Shown in pieces: positions 17,054-27,585 of a stretch of 46,664 nucleotides of DNA. The stretch is from Desulfonatronovibrio sp. (GTDB taxonomy: Bacteria > Desulfobacterota > Desulfovibrionia > Desulfovibrionales > Desulfonatronovibrionaceae). The stretch is taken from the NCBI GenBank assembly GCA_003566455.1, contig PXDF01000163.1, forward strand, positions 1-46,664, given 5' to 3'. The notes under the pieces are model-generated. The model searched no databases. It had not been told where the DNA came from and saw only the letters and a list, made by a program, of their open reading frames with translations. The first letter of the stretch is position 1. Each line of letters starts with the position of its first letter. A program made the translations under genes and the position numbers.

Positions 17054-18709
17054 TTACATTTTTGTAATAATTGAGCATTTGGCAGCCAGAGGCATTCTCC
17101 AGCCCGTGCCAAAGGCCAGGCCAGTAATTTTTAAACCAGGAGGGCTTTGGCGGCGTTTAAACTCAGCTTTTTTGACCATGGATACTATTGAGCTGACAGT
17201 ATCCGGGTCAAAACCATGAGCCCTGATTTCCTTGTCGGACAAACTACGCTGAATCAGTAATTGCAGGATTTGATCCAAAATTTCGTAACTTGGCAAAATG
17301 TCCTGATCTTTCTGATGGGGGCGAAGTTCAGCGGATGGAGGCTTGGCGATGATCTGTCCGGGGATTATAGTCCGTCCCCTGCTGTTGAGCCAGGAAGCCA
17401 GGGCGTATACCATGGTTTTGGGCACATCGGAAATGGGCGCCAGGCCACCGCACATATCTCCGTAAATCGTGCTGTAACCCACTGCCAGCTCGGATTTGTT
17501 GCCTGTTGCCAGAACCAGTCCACCCATTTTATTTGAAATGGCCATGAGCAGGTTGCCTCTGATCCTGGACTGTATGTTTTCCTCGGTAACATCTTGAGCC
17601 ATGCCCGCAAATACAGGCTTCAAAGAGGATGCATAGGCCTCCATGAGATAGTCTATGGCAATGGTTATGGTCTTTATGCCCAGGTTTCCGGCAAGCTCAA
17701 GGGAATCTTCAATGCTGCCCCGGCTGGAATAGGGCGAGGGCATGAGAATTCCGGTCACATTCTCAGGACCTGCAGCCTGAGCCGCCAGTGCGGCAACCAG
17801 GGCTGAATCAATTCCTCCTGACAGGCCAAGCAAAGCGCTGGAGAAACCGTTTTTTTTCATATAGTCTCTGAGACCAAGGACCAGCGCCCTCCATGCTTCA
17901 GATTCTGGACCATAATCATGCATAAAGATATCATTAATGTCAGGATTGTCCATGTCCACAATCAGAATGTCTTCTTCAAATTCTTTGCCCGCAGCAATGA
18001 CCAGGCCTTGTTCATTCACAGCCAGGCTGCGCCCGGAAAAAATCAGATCATCATTGCCTCCCACCTGATTGCAGAATAAGAATGTGAGGTTGTATTTCCT
18101 TGCCAGAGAAACAAGCATGGACTTTCTTATCCTTTGTTTTCCAAGAGAAAATGGGGAAGCAGACATATTGATAATCAGGTCCGCACCCAGTTCAGCCAGG
18201 CTGTGGACCGGATCAGCCCTGTATTTTTCCTGTGGCCAGAAATCCTTATCATTCCATATATCCTCGCAGATGGTAACTCCGACTTTTCTGCCCCGAAAAT
18301 CAAAGAAACCAGGCCCATGAAAAGAGGAAAAATAGCGCTGTTCGTCAAATATATCATAATTGGGCAGCAGAGTCTTGCCGAAAAATTGAATTATTTCTCC
18401 GTTAATCAAAAGACAAGCCCCGTTGTAAAGGGCTTTCTGGCCTTTATTCATGTAAAACGGCGTTCCCAGCAGCAAAGGACCCAGATTTCCGGTCTTGTGG
18501 GCCACCCATCTGACAGCGTCCAGACAATTGTCAATTATTTGAGAACGCAACAGTAGGTCCCTGGGAGAATAGCCAATGATTGCCAGTTCAGGAGTCACGC
18601 AGATGTCAGCACCCTTTTCAAAGGCTTTTTCCGCTCCACTGACAATCTTTTGAGCATTTGTTGCCAGGTCACCGACAATAGGGTTCAGTTGCAGCAACGC
18701 TATGCGCAT
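17054..18709 (-). CDS. nadE: Glutamine-dependent NAD+ synthetase
   Basis: 551 aa, usual for the two-domain glutamine-using enzyme, which amidates nicotinic acid adenine dinucleotide to NAD+. The N-terminal nitrilase-like glutaminase has the Glu41-Lys112-Cys148 triad (TPELAIIGYSPRDLLL, FFGKTLLPNYDIFDEQRYF, VTICEDIWND). The synthetase domain has the PP-loop SGGIDSALVAALAA near 290 and ATGNKSELAVGYSTIYGD. It opens a minus-strand operon with the glutamate synthase subunits; the common theme is glutamine-amide nitrogen use. The C-terminal FGTGWRMP segment is family-typical. Confidence 0.96.
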   Translation of the reverse strand: MRIALLQLNPIVGDLATNAQKIVSGAEKAFEKGADICVTPELAIIGYSPRDLLLRSQIIDNCLDAVRWVAHKTGNLGPLLLGTPFYMNKGQKALYNGACLLINGEIIQFFGKTLLPNYDIFDEQRYFSSFHGPGFFDFRGRKVGVTICEDIWNDKDFWPQEKYRADPVHSLAELGADLIINMSASPFSLGKQRIRKSMLVSLARKYNLTFLFCNQVGGNDDLIFSGRSLAVNEQGLVIAAGKEFEEDILIVDMDNPDINDIFMHDYGPESEAWRALVLGLRDYMKKNGFSSALLGLSGGIDSALVAALAAQAAGPENVTGILMPSPYSSRGSIEDSLELAGNLGIKTITIAIDYLMEAYASSLKPVFAGMAQDVTEENIQSRIRGNLLMAISNKMGGLVLATGNKSELAVGYSTIYGDMCGGLAPISDVPKTMVYALASWLNSRGRTIIPGQIIAKPPSAELRPHQKDQDILPSYEILDQILQLLIQRSLSDKEIRAHGFDPDTVSSIVSMVKKAEFKRRQSPPGLKITGLAFGTGWRMPLAAKCSIITKM

Positions 18710-19196
18710 AACTGGGTTGGCCTCGGGGTTGAAACATTTTTGTTAAAAAAAACATGGACAAAAAATAAAAATGACATTTTTGTAATAAGGTCCCGAGAGA
18801 ATGGCAAAGACTAAACATCATGTCTTGAATGCCTCGCAGGCATTTCCATGGTGCCATTCTTTTAAAATATGAAAATAATCTGTATCAGGGGCATGCAAAT
18901 CGAAGGCCCGAAATATGCTTGTTCAATAAATAAATCTTTTTTATACTATGTTTCTTTTCAACAATTGTCTAATATCAAAAATCCTTTGATGGCTCATAGC
19001 CCACAACATGCTGAAGATTATCAAAAAATACTTCATGATTTCAGTCTGAGGTTAGATTCCCGCTTTTTTATTCGTGTTGACCTTGCAAGTTATTCTAAGT
19101 AAAAAAATCGGCTTGATAAACAGTTCAAAACATAAAAAGCCGCCTCTGATGACAGAACCCCTTTGCGCTATCTAAAACTTTAACATATTTAAATTT
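18710..19196. other. Intergenic region between divergent nadE and carB
   Basis: 487 bp, AT-rich. The one ORF here (18869-19102, plus) has no ribosome site and an unlikely composition, so I do not call it. The stretch should hold divergent promoters; the best carB candidate is listed separately. Confidence 0.5.
19163..19191 (+). promoter_or_regulatory. Possible carB promoter giving a leaderless mRNA
   Basis: TATTTA (4/6) at 19186-19191 and a weak TTGCGC at 19163-19168 are 17 bp apart. The predicted start of transcription falls on or next to the carB ATG at 19197. carB has no visible Shine-Dalgarno, which fits a leaderless message, but the -35 is poor. Confidence 0.3.
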
Positions 19197-22100
19197 ATGC
19201 CCAAAAGAGAAGACATCAAAAAAATCATGCTCATCGGTTCCGGTCCCATTGTAATAGGTCAGGCCTGTGAATTCGACTATTCAGGCACCCAGGCCCTCAA
19301 GGCCCTTAAAGAGGAAGGATATGAAGTGGTACTGGTCAATTCTAATCCGGCTACTATCATGACCGATCCCGAACTGGCCGACAAAACTTATATTGAGCCC
19401 ATTGAGCCTGAGACAGTGGCCAAGATCATCGCCAGAGAAAGGCCGGACGCTCTTCTGCCTACCCTGGGAGGCCAGACGGGTCTCAATACAGCCGTTGCCC
19501 TGGCAGACAACGGAGTTCTTGACATGTACGGTGTGGAACTCATAGGAGCCTCCCTGCCTGCCATTCAAAAGGCTGAATCAAGACAGGAATTTCGTCAGGC
19601 CATGGCTAATATCGGCCTCAAGGTTCCCAAGAGCGGCATCGCAAGGAATATGGACCAGGCCAGGGAACTGAGTAAAAACATTTCTTTTCCCATAATAATC
19701 CGTCCGGCATATACCCTGGGAGGCACTGGAGGAGGAATCGCCTATAACATGGAGGATCTGGAGGAAATCTGCGCCCAGGGCCTGGCCGCCAGCCTCAAAA
19801 ATGAGATTATGCTCGAAGAATCAGTCCTGGGCTGGAAAGAATTCGAGCTTGAGGTCATGCGGTATAAAAATGACAACTGCGTTATTATCTGTTCCATTGA
19901 AAACGTTGACCCAATGGGAGTTCATACCGGGGACTCAATAACAGTTGCCCCTGCACAGACCCTGACTGACCGTGAATATCAGCTCATGCGCAACGCCTCC
20001 CTCGATATCATGCGTGAAATAGGTGTGGAAACCGGGGGGTCCAATGTCCAGTTTGCCGTAAACCCTGACAACGGTGAAATGGTGGTCATTGAAATGAACC
20101 CCAGGGTATCAAGATCATCAGCCCTTGCTTCCAAGGCTACAGGTTTTCCCATTGCCAAAATTGCCGCCAAGCTGGCTGTTGGATACACCCTTGATGAAAT
20201 CCCAAATGACATAACCAGGGTAACCATGGCTTCGTTTGAGCCCACCATTGACTATTGCGTGGTCAAGATACCCAGGTTCACCTTTGAAAAATTTCCAGGA
20301 GCCAAGGATATTCTGGGAACCTCAATGAAAAGCGTGGGAGAAACCATGGCCATTGGCCGGACTTTCAAGGAGGCCATGCAAAAAGGCCTGCGCTCTCTGG
20401 AAACAGGAAATATCGGACTGGGTTCCAGTTTCAAGGAAGAACCGCCGCCTCTGGAAGATATTAAAACAATGTTGCGGGTGCCAAATTCTCAGCGAATCTC
20501 CGCCCTGCGCCACGCCATTCTCAGTGGTGTTTCCACCCAGGAAATTTATGAACTCACCGGGATAGACCCCTGGTTTATACGTCAGCTGGAAGAACTTGTT
20601 TCCTTTGAAAAGGAACTGATGACCTTGAGGACAAAACAAAGATTTTCCATAAATAATCCCCAGCTGCATCCAATTCTTGTCCAGGCCAAGAAGTTCGGCT
20701 TTTCCGATAAACAACTGGCTCTCATTTGGAATAAATCCGAGGAAGAAGTACGCAGGATCAGAAAAAAGCTCAAGATTACACCAACTTATTATCTTGTGGA
20801 TACCTGCGCCGGCGAGTTTGAAGCTTATACTCCATACTTTTATTCCACATATGAGCAGGGGAGTGAGGTCAGGCCCGAAAAAGTCAAAAAGGTAATGATC
20901 CTCGGGGGAGGTCCCAACCGGATAGGACAGGGGATTGAGTTCGACTACTGCTGCGTGCACGCTGCCTACGCCCTTAAAGAAATGGGCATCAGATCCATAA
21001 TGGTCAATTCAAATCCAGAGACCGTCAGCACTGATTATGATACTTCTGATTATCTTTATTTTGAGCCTCTGACCTTTGAAGACGTGATGAACATCATTGA
21101 CTTTGAAAAGCCGGATGGTGTCATTATCCAGTTTGGCGGGCAGACCCCCCTTAACCTGGCCAACTCACTCATGAAGGCCAAAGTGCCAATCATTGGCACA
21201 CCTCCCGACAGCATAGACCGGGCTGAGGACAGGGAAAGGTTCCAGGCCTTAATCAAAAAGCTGGGCCTGCTCCAGCCGGCCAACGGTACAGCCAAGTCAT
21301 TCAAAGCAGCAGCTGCCGTAGCCGGTCAGATAGGTTACCCCATTGTGGTAAGACCTTCTTATGTGCTGGGTGGAAGGGCAATGGAAATTGTTTATGACGA
21401 GGAGCAGCTCTTTTCATATTTCAAACAATTTGTTGTTGTTTCGCCTGAGCATCCCATTTTAATCGACAAGTTTCTCGAACATGCCATTGAGGTTGATGTG
21501 GATGCCCTGAGTGATGGAGAAGACACTTATGTTGCCGGAATAATGGAGCATATAGAAGAGGCTGGAGTTCATTCCGGAGATTCGGCCTGCGTTCTGCCTC
21601 CACACACCATTGATGCTTCAGTGATTCAAGAGATTGAAGACCAGACCAAAAAACTTGCCAGGGAACTGGGCGTCATCGGTCTGCTCAATATCCAGTTCGC
21701 CATTAAAAATAATGAGGTATACATCCTGGAAGTGAACCCCAGGGCTTCAAGGACAGCACCATTTGTCAGCAAAGCCACCGGAGTTCCTCTTGCCAAAATG
21801 GCCACCAAGGTGATGATGGGCGCTAAAATAAAAGAACTTGATCCCTGGTCTTTACGCAGAAAGGGATATTATTCAGTAAAGGAAGCGGTTCTCCCATTCA
21901 ACAGGTATCCGGGTGTGGATGTCCTGCTGGGGCCTGAAATGCGATCAACCGGAGAGGTCATGGGCATTGACGACAACCTGGGCCTGGCTTTTATGAAAAG
22001 CCAGCTTGGTGCGGGGCAAATGCTTCCGGAAAGGGGCTGCGTGTTCATTTCGGTTAATAATTATGATAAACTTTACAGTCTTGAGCCTGCGGCGAATTTT

Positions 22101-22433
22101 ATCGAGCTGGGATTTGACATTCTTGCCACCAGGGGGACTGCTGCTTTTCTGATGGAAAAGGGAATACCGGCAAGGGTGGTCAATAAGGTTTATGAGGGCA
22201 GACCCAATGTTATTGACAGCATTAAAAACAAAGAAATACAATTAATAATCAATACTTCTTCGGGCAAGCAGACTGTCAGCGATTCATCTTCCTTAAGACA
22301 GGCCGCTGTTTTATACAGGATACCCTATACCACGACCATTACAGCTGCCAGAGCCCTGGCTCTGGCCATTAAGGAAAAATCACACCTGGGTCTAAGCGTC
22401 AAAAGTATGCAGGAATATCTATCAGTGGATTAA
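19197..22433 (+). CDS. carB: Carbamoyl-phosphate synthase large subunit
   Basis: 1078 aa, full length. It makes carbamoyl phosphate for arginine and pyrimidines from bicarbonate, ATP and ammonia supplied by CarA. The start [20 protein letters not shown] aligns with the family N-terminus. Both synthetase halves are present: [17 protein letters not shown] early, and [15 protein letters not shown] near 574. ATP-grasp motifs [12 protein letters not shown] and [16 protein letters not shown] are intact. The MGS-like allosteric domain ([17 protein letters not shown]) ends the protein. carA is not adjacent; purF follows after 3 bp, so carB and purF form one transcription unit for nucleotide synthesis. 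No Shine-Dalgarno is visible. Confidence 0.97.
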   Translation: MPKREDIKKIMLIGSGPIVIGQACEFDYSGTQALKALKEEGYEVVLVNSNPATIMTDPELADKTYIEPIEPETVAKIIARERPDALLPTLGGQTGLNTAVALADNGVLDMYGVELIGASLPAIQKAESRQEFRQAMANIGLKVPKSGIARNMDQARELSKNISFPIIIRPAYTLGGTGGGIAYNMEDLEEICAQGLAASLKNEIMLEESVLGWKEFELEVMRYKNDNCVIICSIENVDPMGVHTGDSITVAPAQTLTDREYQLMRNASLDIMREIGVETGGSNVQFAVNPDNGEMVVIEMNPRVSRSSALASKATGFPIAKIAAKLAVGYTLDEIPNDITRVTMASFEPTIDYCVVKIPRFTFEKFPGAKDILGTSMKSVGETMAIGRTFKEAMQKGLRSLETGNIGLGSSFKEEPPPLEDIKTMLRVPNSQRISALRHAILSGVSTQEIYELTGIDPWFIRQLEELVSFEKELMTLRTKQRFSINNPQLHPILVQAKKFGFSDKQLALIWNKSEEEVRRIRKKLKITPTYYLVDTCAGEFEAYTPYFYSTYEQGSEVRPEKVKKVMILGGGPNRIGQGIEFDYCCVHAAYALKEMGIRSIMVNSNPETVSTDYDTSDYLYFEPLTFEDVMNIIDFEKPDGVIIQFGGQTPLNLANSLMKAKVPIIGTPPDSIDRAEDRERFQALIKKLGLLQPANGTAKSFKAAAAVAGQIGYPIVVRPSYVLGGRAMEIVYDEEQLFSYFKQFVVVSPEHPILIDKFLEHAIEVDVDALSDGEDTYVAGIMEHIEEAGVHSGDSACVLPPHTIDASVIQEIEDQTKKLARELGVIGLLNIQFAIKNNEVYILEVNPRASRTAPFVSKATGVPLAKMATKVMMGAKIKELDPWSLRRKGYYSVKEAVLPFNRYPGVDVLLGPEMRSTGEVMGIDDNLGLAFMKSQLGAGQMLPERGCVFISVNNYDKLYSLEPAANFIELGFDILATRGTAAFLMEKGIPARVVNKVYEGRPNVIDSIKNKEIQLIINTSSGKQTVSDSSSLRQAAVLYRIPYTTTITAARALALAIKEKSHLGLSVKSMQEYLSVD

Positions 22434-22436
22434 ATC

Positions 22437-23822
22437 ATGAAAAAAGAATTTTGTGGATTATTCGGGATTTACGGACATCCTGAAGCGGCACGAATGGCAT
22501 ATTTCGGTCTTTACGCTCTGCAGCACCGAGGCCAGGAAAGCGCGGGCATTGTCACCTGGGACGGTCAAAAAATCAGGGAACAAAAGGGAATGGGACTTGT
22601 GGCCGATGTTTTCAGAGAGGAACACCTGGGGCATCAGCTTAAAGGCAATATCTCCATGGGTCATATCCGGTACTCAACCACTGGAGCTTCCCTTATCCGG
22701 AATTCCCAGCCTTTTATTGTCAGATTCAAGGGAATGTCCATTGCCATCGCCCATAACGGCAACCTTGTCAATACTTATGAACTGCGCAGGGAGCTGGAGG
22801 AACATGGTTCAATATTTCAAACAACAATGGACAGTGAAATAATCGTCCATCTGATTGCCAGATACATGAATGGCAACCCGTTTGAAGTTGCTTTGAAAAA
22901 AGCCATGGGCAGAATCAAAGGCGCATATTGTCTTCTGATTCTGGCCAATGACAAGCTTATTGCAATCAGAGACCCCAACGGGTTCAGACCTTTATCCATT
23001 GGCCGGCTGGGAGATTCATATGTCCTGGCATCAGAGACATGCGCATTCAACCTTCTGGAAGCTGAATACCTCAGATGTGTCAAACCTGGGGAAATCGTCA
23101 CAATAGATAAGGGAAATCTTTGCAGTTCGCAATTCGCCGAAGCTGAAAACCTCTCGCCCTGTATTTTTGAACTGATTTATTTTGCCCGGCCGGATTCCAT
23201 TGTTTTTAATGAGGAAGTTTACCAGGCCAGGAAAAAGATGGGCTTGGCTCTGGCTCGTGAGGCTCCGGTTGATGCTGATTTTGTCATGCCCTTCCCAGAT
23301 TCAGGCATGTACGCTGGTGTGGGTTACGCTCAACAGTCCGGGCTTCCCTTTGAAATGGCGATGATAAGAAACCATTACGTAGGCAGGACATTTATCCAGC
23401 CATCCCAGGATATGAGGGACTTCGGTGTAAGGGTTAAGCTGAACCCGGCCAGAAGCATGATCAAAAACAGCAGGATAATTATTGTTGAAGATTCAATTGT
23501 CAGGGGGACAACCATCAGGACCAGAATTAAAAAGCTCAGAGAACTGGGCGTCAGGGAACTGCACATGAGGGTGAGCTGTCCTCCCATCAGGTATCCCTGT
23601 TATTACGGAATAGATTTTTCATCCAAAGGAGAGCTCATTGCGGCCAACCATAGTGTAGAGGATATTGCCCGCTATATCGGCCTTGATTCTCTGCACTACC
23701 TGTCCATTGATGGACTCTTGTCCTCCTTTGGAAATCAGAAAAAATTCTGCCTGGCATGCTTTAACGGTCAGTATCCCGTAAGTCCAGGCCCAAATTGTAA
23801 CAAACTATGTATTGAATGGTAA
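22437..23822 (+). CDS. purF: Amidophosphoribosyltransferase
   Basis: 461 aa. It catalyses the first committed step of purine synthesis (PRPP plus glutamine to phosphoribosylamine). MKKEF is a short propeptide before Cys6 (CGLFGIYGHPEAARMAYFGL), the Ntn nucleophile. ALQHRGQESAGI, GHIRYSTTG and the PRPP loop VEDSIVRGTTIRTRIKKLRE are present, as is the C-terminal cysteine pair region (KKFCLACFNGQYPV) expected of the Fe-S type enzyme. It lies 3 bp after carB and 1 bp before the kdsD ATG. Confidence 0.97.
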   Translation: MKKEFCGLFGIYGHPEAARMAYFGLYALQHRGQESAGIVTWDGQKIREQKGMGLVADVFREEHLGHQLKGNISMGHIRYSTTGASLIRNSQPFIVRFKGMSIAIAHNGNLVNTYELRRELEEHGSIFQTTMDSEIIVHLIARYMNGNPFEVALKKAMGRIKGAYCLLILANDKLIAIRDPNGFRPLSIGRLGDSYVLASETCAFNLLEAEYLRCVKPGEIVTIDKGNLCSSQFAEAENLSPCIFELIYFARPDSIVFNEEVYQARKKMGLALAREAPVDADFVMPFPDSGMYAGVGYAQQSGLPFEMAMIRNHYVGRTFIQPSQDMRDFGVRVKLNPARSMIKNSRIIIVEDSIVRGTTIRTRIKKLRELGVRELHMRVSCPPIRYPCYYGIDFSSKGELIAANHSVEDIARYIGLDSLHYLSIDGLLSSFGNQKKFCLACFNGQYPVSPGPNCNKLCIEW

Positions 23823-23823
23823 A

Positions 23824-24810
23824 ATGACCGATCCAACAAGCAACTGGCTGGAACTGGCAGGCAAAGTTCTTGATATAGAAATTGAAGGCATAAAGGCAGT
23901 TAAGAACGACCTTGATAGCTCATTTTGTCAGGCCCTGGTGGAAATGTCAGGCTGCAAAGGCCGGATCGTGATCACCGGGATTGGAAAATCAGGTCTTATA
24001 GCCAGAAAAATTGCCGCTACTCTCAGCAGTACAGGTTCTCCTTCTTTTTTCCTGCACCCGGTTGAGGGCGCTCATGGAGACATGGGCATGCTCACCAGGG
24101 ATGACCTGGTCCTGGCAATATCAAACAGCGGTGAAACCGACGAACTCAATTCCATTATTCCCAGCTTCAAGGCCCTGGGTGTAAAAGTTATTGCTCTGAC
24201 TTCTGATCCTGACTCCACAATGGCACGTCTGTCTGACATCATCATACAGGTGCGTGTGCCAAGAGAAGCATGCACACTGAACCTGGCCCCTACCGCCAGC
24301 ACAACAGCGGCTTTGGCCATGGGCGACGCTTTGGCGGTCTGTCTTATGCAGAGCAAGCATTTTGAACAACACGACTTTAAAAGGTATCATCCCGGTGGAT
24401 TTCTGGGGCAAAGGCTCAGAAAAAACATTCTGGAACTCATGCATACTGAAAACATCCCCCTGTCCGGCATCAATTCAAACCTGGAGACAGCACTTGAAGT
24501 ATTGAATGCCAGAGGTTTCGGAGTGGTTTTCATCCTGGACATGGAGGGAGTTCTGGCCGGCATCATTACTGACGGGGACGTCCGAAGAATGGTTTGCAAA
24601 AAGGATTTCAGCCTGGAACATCCCGTTAGAGATTATATGACAAAAAATCCCCTAAGGGTTCACCCCGGCATTTCAGCAGCAGAAGTGCTTGATATTATGG
24701 AGGAAAACGCTGTGACAGTCCTCCCCATTGTGGATGAATTCCACAAAGTTCTGGGCCTTATTCATTTGCACGATCTTTTAGGCAAGGGTAAGTATAAATT
24801 TTCAAAATAG
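23824..24810 (+). CDS. kdsD: D-arabinose-5-phosphate isomerase (KpsF/GutQ family)
   Basis: 328 aa from the ATG just after the purF stop; an overlapping TTG at 23812 is possible but unlikely. It converts ribulose-5-phosphate to arabinose-5-phosphate for KDO synthesis. The SIS domain has ITGIGKSGLIARKIAATLSS, HPVEGAHGDMGML, SNSGETDEL and LAPTASTTAALAMGDALAV; two CBS domains follow (from about residue 210). FKRYHPGGFLGQRL is the family's linker. With hldD and ugd it supports an LPS-bearing envelope. Confidence 0.93.
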   Translation: MTDPTSNWLELAGKVLDIEIEGIKAVKNDLDSSFCQALVEMSGCKGRIVITGIGKSGLIARKIAATLSSTGSPSFFLHPVEGAHGDMGMLTRDDLVLAISNSGETDELNSIIPSFKALGVKVIALTSDPDSTMARLSDIIIQVRVPREACTLNLAPTASTTAALAMGDALAVCLMQSKHFEQHDFKRYHPGGFLGQRLRKNILELMHTENIPLSGINSNLETALEVLNARGFGVVFILDMEGVLAGIITDGDVRRMVCKKDFSLEHPVRDYMTKNPLRVHPGISAAEVLDIMEENAVTVLPIVDEFHKVLGLIHLHDLLGKGKYKFSK

Positions 24811-24928
24811 AAATTGTTCAGCTTTTCCTCATGGGATATCTTTAAACGAGCTTTTTCTCCTTGACAATTTGAACAACCGCCTCAAAACTAAAGATAAGAC
24901 AAGGCTTGCTCTCGCCCAAAAATCAGGA

Positions 24929-25168
24929 TCACAGCTTCCGGCCGGCCTGAGAACTTTCTAATTGGGGCATTTCTTCCAGTGATTGCAGCAAGATAAACTT
25001 GTTCCTTAAAATGATCGCGCAAGTCTGTCTCAATAACATAAGAAAAATCAGGCAGATGATCCAGATGTTTGGGTTTTGTCTCTGAAATCGGGCATGCTTT
25101 TCAAAATAGAGTTTGTAAAAAGTGGGTGCAAAGAGAATCATGATGAAGATTTCCAGGCTGCTGAACAT
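24929..25168 (-). CDS. Possible small membrane protein, unsupported family
   Basis: 79 aa. Two hydrophobic stretches (LEIFIMILFAPTFYKLYF and NIWIICLIFLMLLRQTCAII) suggest a small two-span membrane protein. It occupies the 370-bp gap before the penicillin-binding protein gene without overlapping any other gene. There is no good Shine-Dalgarno (CCGGG before the ATG) and I recognise no family, so it may be chance. I see nothing else in this gap. Confidence 0.25.
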   Translation of the reverse strand: MFSSLEIFIMILFAPTFYKLYFEKHARFQRQNPNIWIICLIFLMLLRQTCAIILRNKFILLQSLEEMPQLESSQAGRKL

Positions 25169-25213
25169 CCCGGATAATTGCTGAAAAAACCCGGGCCATT
25201 CCCAACTTATAGA

Positions 25214-27571
25214 ATGATTATGAAATTTTTAAAAATATTTTTACTGCTGATCGTTTTTATGATTATTGTTTCCGCAGGAGCCCTGGTAGGCCTTTACAAA
25301 TGGGCCGCTCAGGACCTTCCTGATTATAAGGATATCACTGACTACAACCCTCCTCTGGTGACCAAGGTTTTGACCAGGGACGATCAGATACTGGGATACT
25401 TCTACCGGGAAAAACGTTTTCTTGTTTCCATTGATGAAATGTCGCCCTGGCTTATCAAGTCCTTCTTAGCTGCTGAGGACTCGGGATTTTATGAGCACGA
25501 AGGTGTTGAACTGCTGGGTATAGTCAGGGCGGCCATCCATAACCTCAAGGCCCGGGAGATTGTTCAGGGAGGCAGTACCATAACCCAGCAGGTCATCAAA
25601 TCCCTTCTTCTGTCTCCGGAAAGAAGCTATACCAGAAAAATGAAGGAAGCCATCCTGGCCTACAGACTGGAAAATCACCTGACTAAAGATGAAATTCTGA
25701 CCATTTATATGAATCAGATATTTTTGGGCGCCGGCGCTTATGGAGTAGAAGCCGCGGCCAGAGACTATTTTGGCAAACACGCCAAAGACCTGACTCTGGC
25801 CGAGTCCGCTCTTATAGCATCCCTGCCAAAGGCCCCTTCAAGACTTAATCCTTATCGCAACCCTCAGGGAGCAAGACACAGACAAGCCTACGTCTTGTCC
25901 AGACTCAGGGATCTGGAATGGATTACTCAGGAAGAATACGCAACAGCAATGGAAGAGTCATTTGAACTCCAGAGGATGCCGGACCCCTCCTGGAAGCACG
26001 GGCCTTACTACCTGGAAGAAGTCAGGCGTCAGCTTATCAGCATGTTTGGTGAAGACAAGGTCTACGAAGGAGGGCTTGTTGTCTACACAGGTGCTGACAT
26101 TAAACACCTGGATGCGGCCCAGTCAGCTTTGAGACAGGGACTCATTGAATCCACCAAGAGAAGGGGGTGGCAGGGACCTCTGGACAATATTGATGATGAG
26201 GACATAGAGCTGTTCCTGCTGGGAACGGTGATAGATGCTGATGAAATGAACAAAGGCGCCTGGGTTCAGGTCCTGGTTACAGAGGTCGGCCAGAACAAAG
26301 CCCTGGTCCGGTTTGGCGGTTTTAAAGGGGAAATTGATGTCTCCACCATGTCCTGGGCCAGGACTCCTGATCCGTCAAGGGCTCCTGAAGAAGTAAGAGC
26401 AATTGGGGACGCGCGCAGAGTCTTGAAGGAAGGGGATGTTATCTGGGCCTCACTTATTGAAGAGAATGATGATGAACCAGGTTTCTGGAATCTGGCTTTG
26501 GAACAGGAACCATTTGTGGAAGGGGCCATTTTGTCCGCAGATCCAAGAACTGGTGAAGTCCTGGCACTGGCGGGCGGGTATGATTTTCATCGCAGCCACT
26601 TTAACCGGGCTACCCAGGCCAAAAGACAGCCGGGTTCAGCCTTCAAGCCTTTTGTTTATTCCGTTGCTCTGGAGAACGGATATACGCCCGCATCCATTGT
26701 TCTTGACGCGCCCATAGTCTATGATGACTATGAAACCATGACCACCTGGCGTCCCAAAAATTTTGAAGGAGTCTTCCACGGACCTACATTGTTTCGCGAC
26801 GCCCTGGTCAAATCAAGAAATCTGGTCACCATAAGAATCGCGCAGCGTATTGGCATAAATACGATGGTAAACAGATTCAGTGAGTTTGGCATAGAGGAAG
26901 AATTCCCAAGAGACCTGTCCATAAGTCTGGGTTCTGTTTCCATGAGTCTGATGGACTTATGTCAGGCCTATTCGGTCTTTGCCCGGGACGGATCATACAT
27001 ACCCCTGTATCTGATAGACAGGGTGGCTGATTCCTGGGGTCAGGAGCTGTTTAAGAACCAGGCTGAAGCCGTCAGGGCAGTCAGTCATGAAAACGCATAT
27101 ATCATAACCAGCTTGCTTCAGGAAGTAGTCCGTGACGGCACAGGATGGAGGGCCAGGGTCCTGGGCAGGCCTGTGGCCGGAAAAACCGGCACCACCAATG
27201 ACCAGAATGACGCGTGGTATATAGGGTACTCTCCGTATCTTATAACTGGGGTCTATATTGGTTTTGATCAGCTGACCCCCATGGGTAAATATGAAACCGG
27301 AGCAAGGGCCGCTTCTCCCATATGGGTTAATTACAGACTTGAAGTGGAAGAGGACTATCCGGTTCAGGACTTTGTGCGTCCCTCTGGTGTAACAATGGCC
27401 AGAATTGATCCGGCAACCGGGCTTCTGGCCCCTTCTGATTCATCAGAAAGTTATTTTCTTCCCTTTCTTGCCGGCACAGAACCGTCCCAGAGAAGTGCCC
27501 GCGTAGACGAGCCGGGCAGGACAAGACCTGCCGGAACCTCTGAGGAAGACCTCTTAAGGCAGATTTTCTAA
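25214..27571 (+). CDS. Class A penicillin-binding protein 1A
   Basis: 785 aa from the ATG at 25214 (or 783 from 25220); the frame extends to a TTG at 25178, but the membrane anchor KFLKIFLLLIVFMIIVSAG should lie at the very N-terminus. It polymerises and cross-links peptidoglycan in the periplasm. The transglycosylase GT51 domain has AAEDSGFYEHEGVELLGIVR, QGGSTITQQVIKSLLLSPER and YMNQIFLGAGAYGVEAAA. The transpeptidase has the SxxK motif in QPGSAFKPFVYS, SRN in KSRNLVTIR and the KTGTT box. All catalytic motifs are intact. An inserted OB-like domain lies between them. The SpmA/B-like gene starts 14 bp downstream. Confidence 0.95.
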   Translation: MIMKFLKIFLLLIVFMIIVSAGALVGLYKWAAQDLPDYKDITDYNPPLVTKVLTRDDQILGYFYREKRFLVSIDEMSPWLIKSFLAAEDSGFYEHEGVELLGIVRAAIHNLKAREIVQGGSTITQQVIKSLLLSPERSYTRKMKEAILAYRLENHLTKDEILTIYMNQIFLGAGAYGVEAAARDYFGKHAKDLTLAESALIASLPKAPSRLNPYRNPQGARHRQAYVLSRLRDLEWITQEEYATAMEESFELQRMPDPSWKHGPYYLEEVRRQLISMFGEDKVYEGGLVVYTGADIKHLDAAQSALRQGLIESTKRRGWQGPLDNIDDEDIELFLLGTVIDADEMNKGAWVQVLVTEVGQNKALVRFGGFKGEIDVSTMSWARTPDPSRAPEEVRAIGDARRVLKEGDVIWASLIEENDDEPGFWNLALEQEPFVEGAILSADPRTGEVLALAGGYDFHRSHFNRATQAKRQPGSAFKPFVYSVALENGYTPASIVLDAPIVYDDYETMTTWRPKNFEGVFHGPTLFRDALVKSRNLVTIRIAQRIGINTMVNRFSEFGIEEEFPRDLSISLGSVSMSLMDLCQAYSVFARDGSYIPLYLIDRVADSWGQELFKNQAEAVRAVSHENAYIITSLLQEVVRDGTGWRARVLGRPVAGKTGTTNDQNDAWYIGYSPYLITGVYIGFDQLTPMGKYETGARAASPIWVNYRLEVEEDYPVQDFVRPSGVTMARIDPATGLLAPSDSSESYFLPFLAGTEPSQRSARVDEPGRTRPAGTSEEDLLRQIF

Positions 27572-27585
27572 AATTCAGGCCAGCA

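Noticed and set aside
18869..19102. 77-aa ORF between nadE and carB
   Set aside because: No Shine-Dalgarno, no family character, AT-rich intergenic DNA.
20322..20960. 212-aa minus-strand ORF inside carB
   Set aside because: Antisense to an intact carB; no ribosome site or domain.
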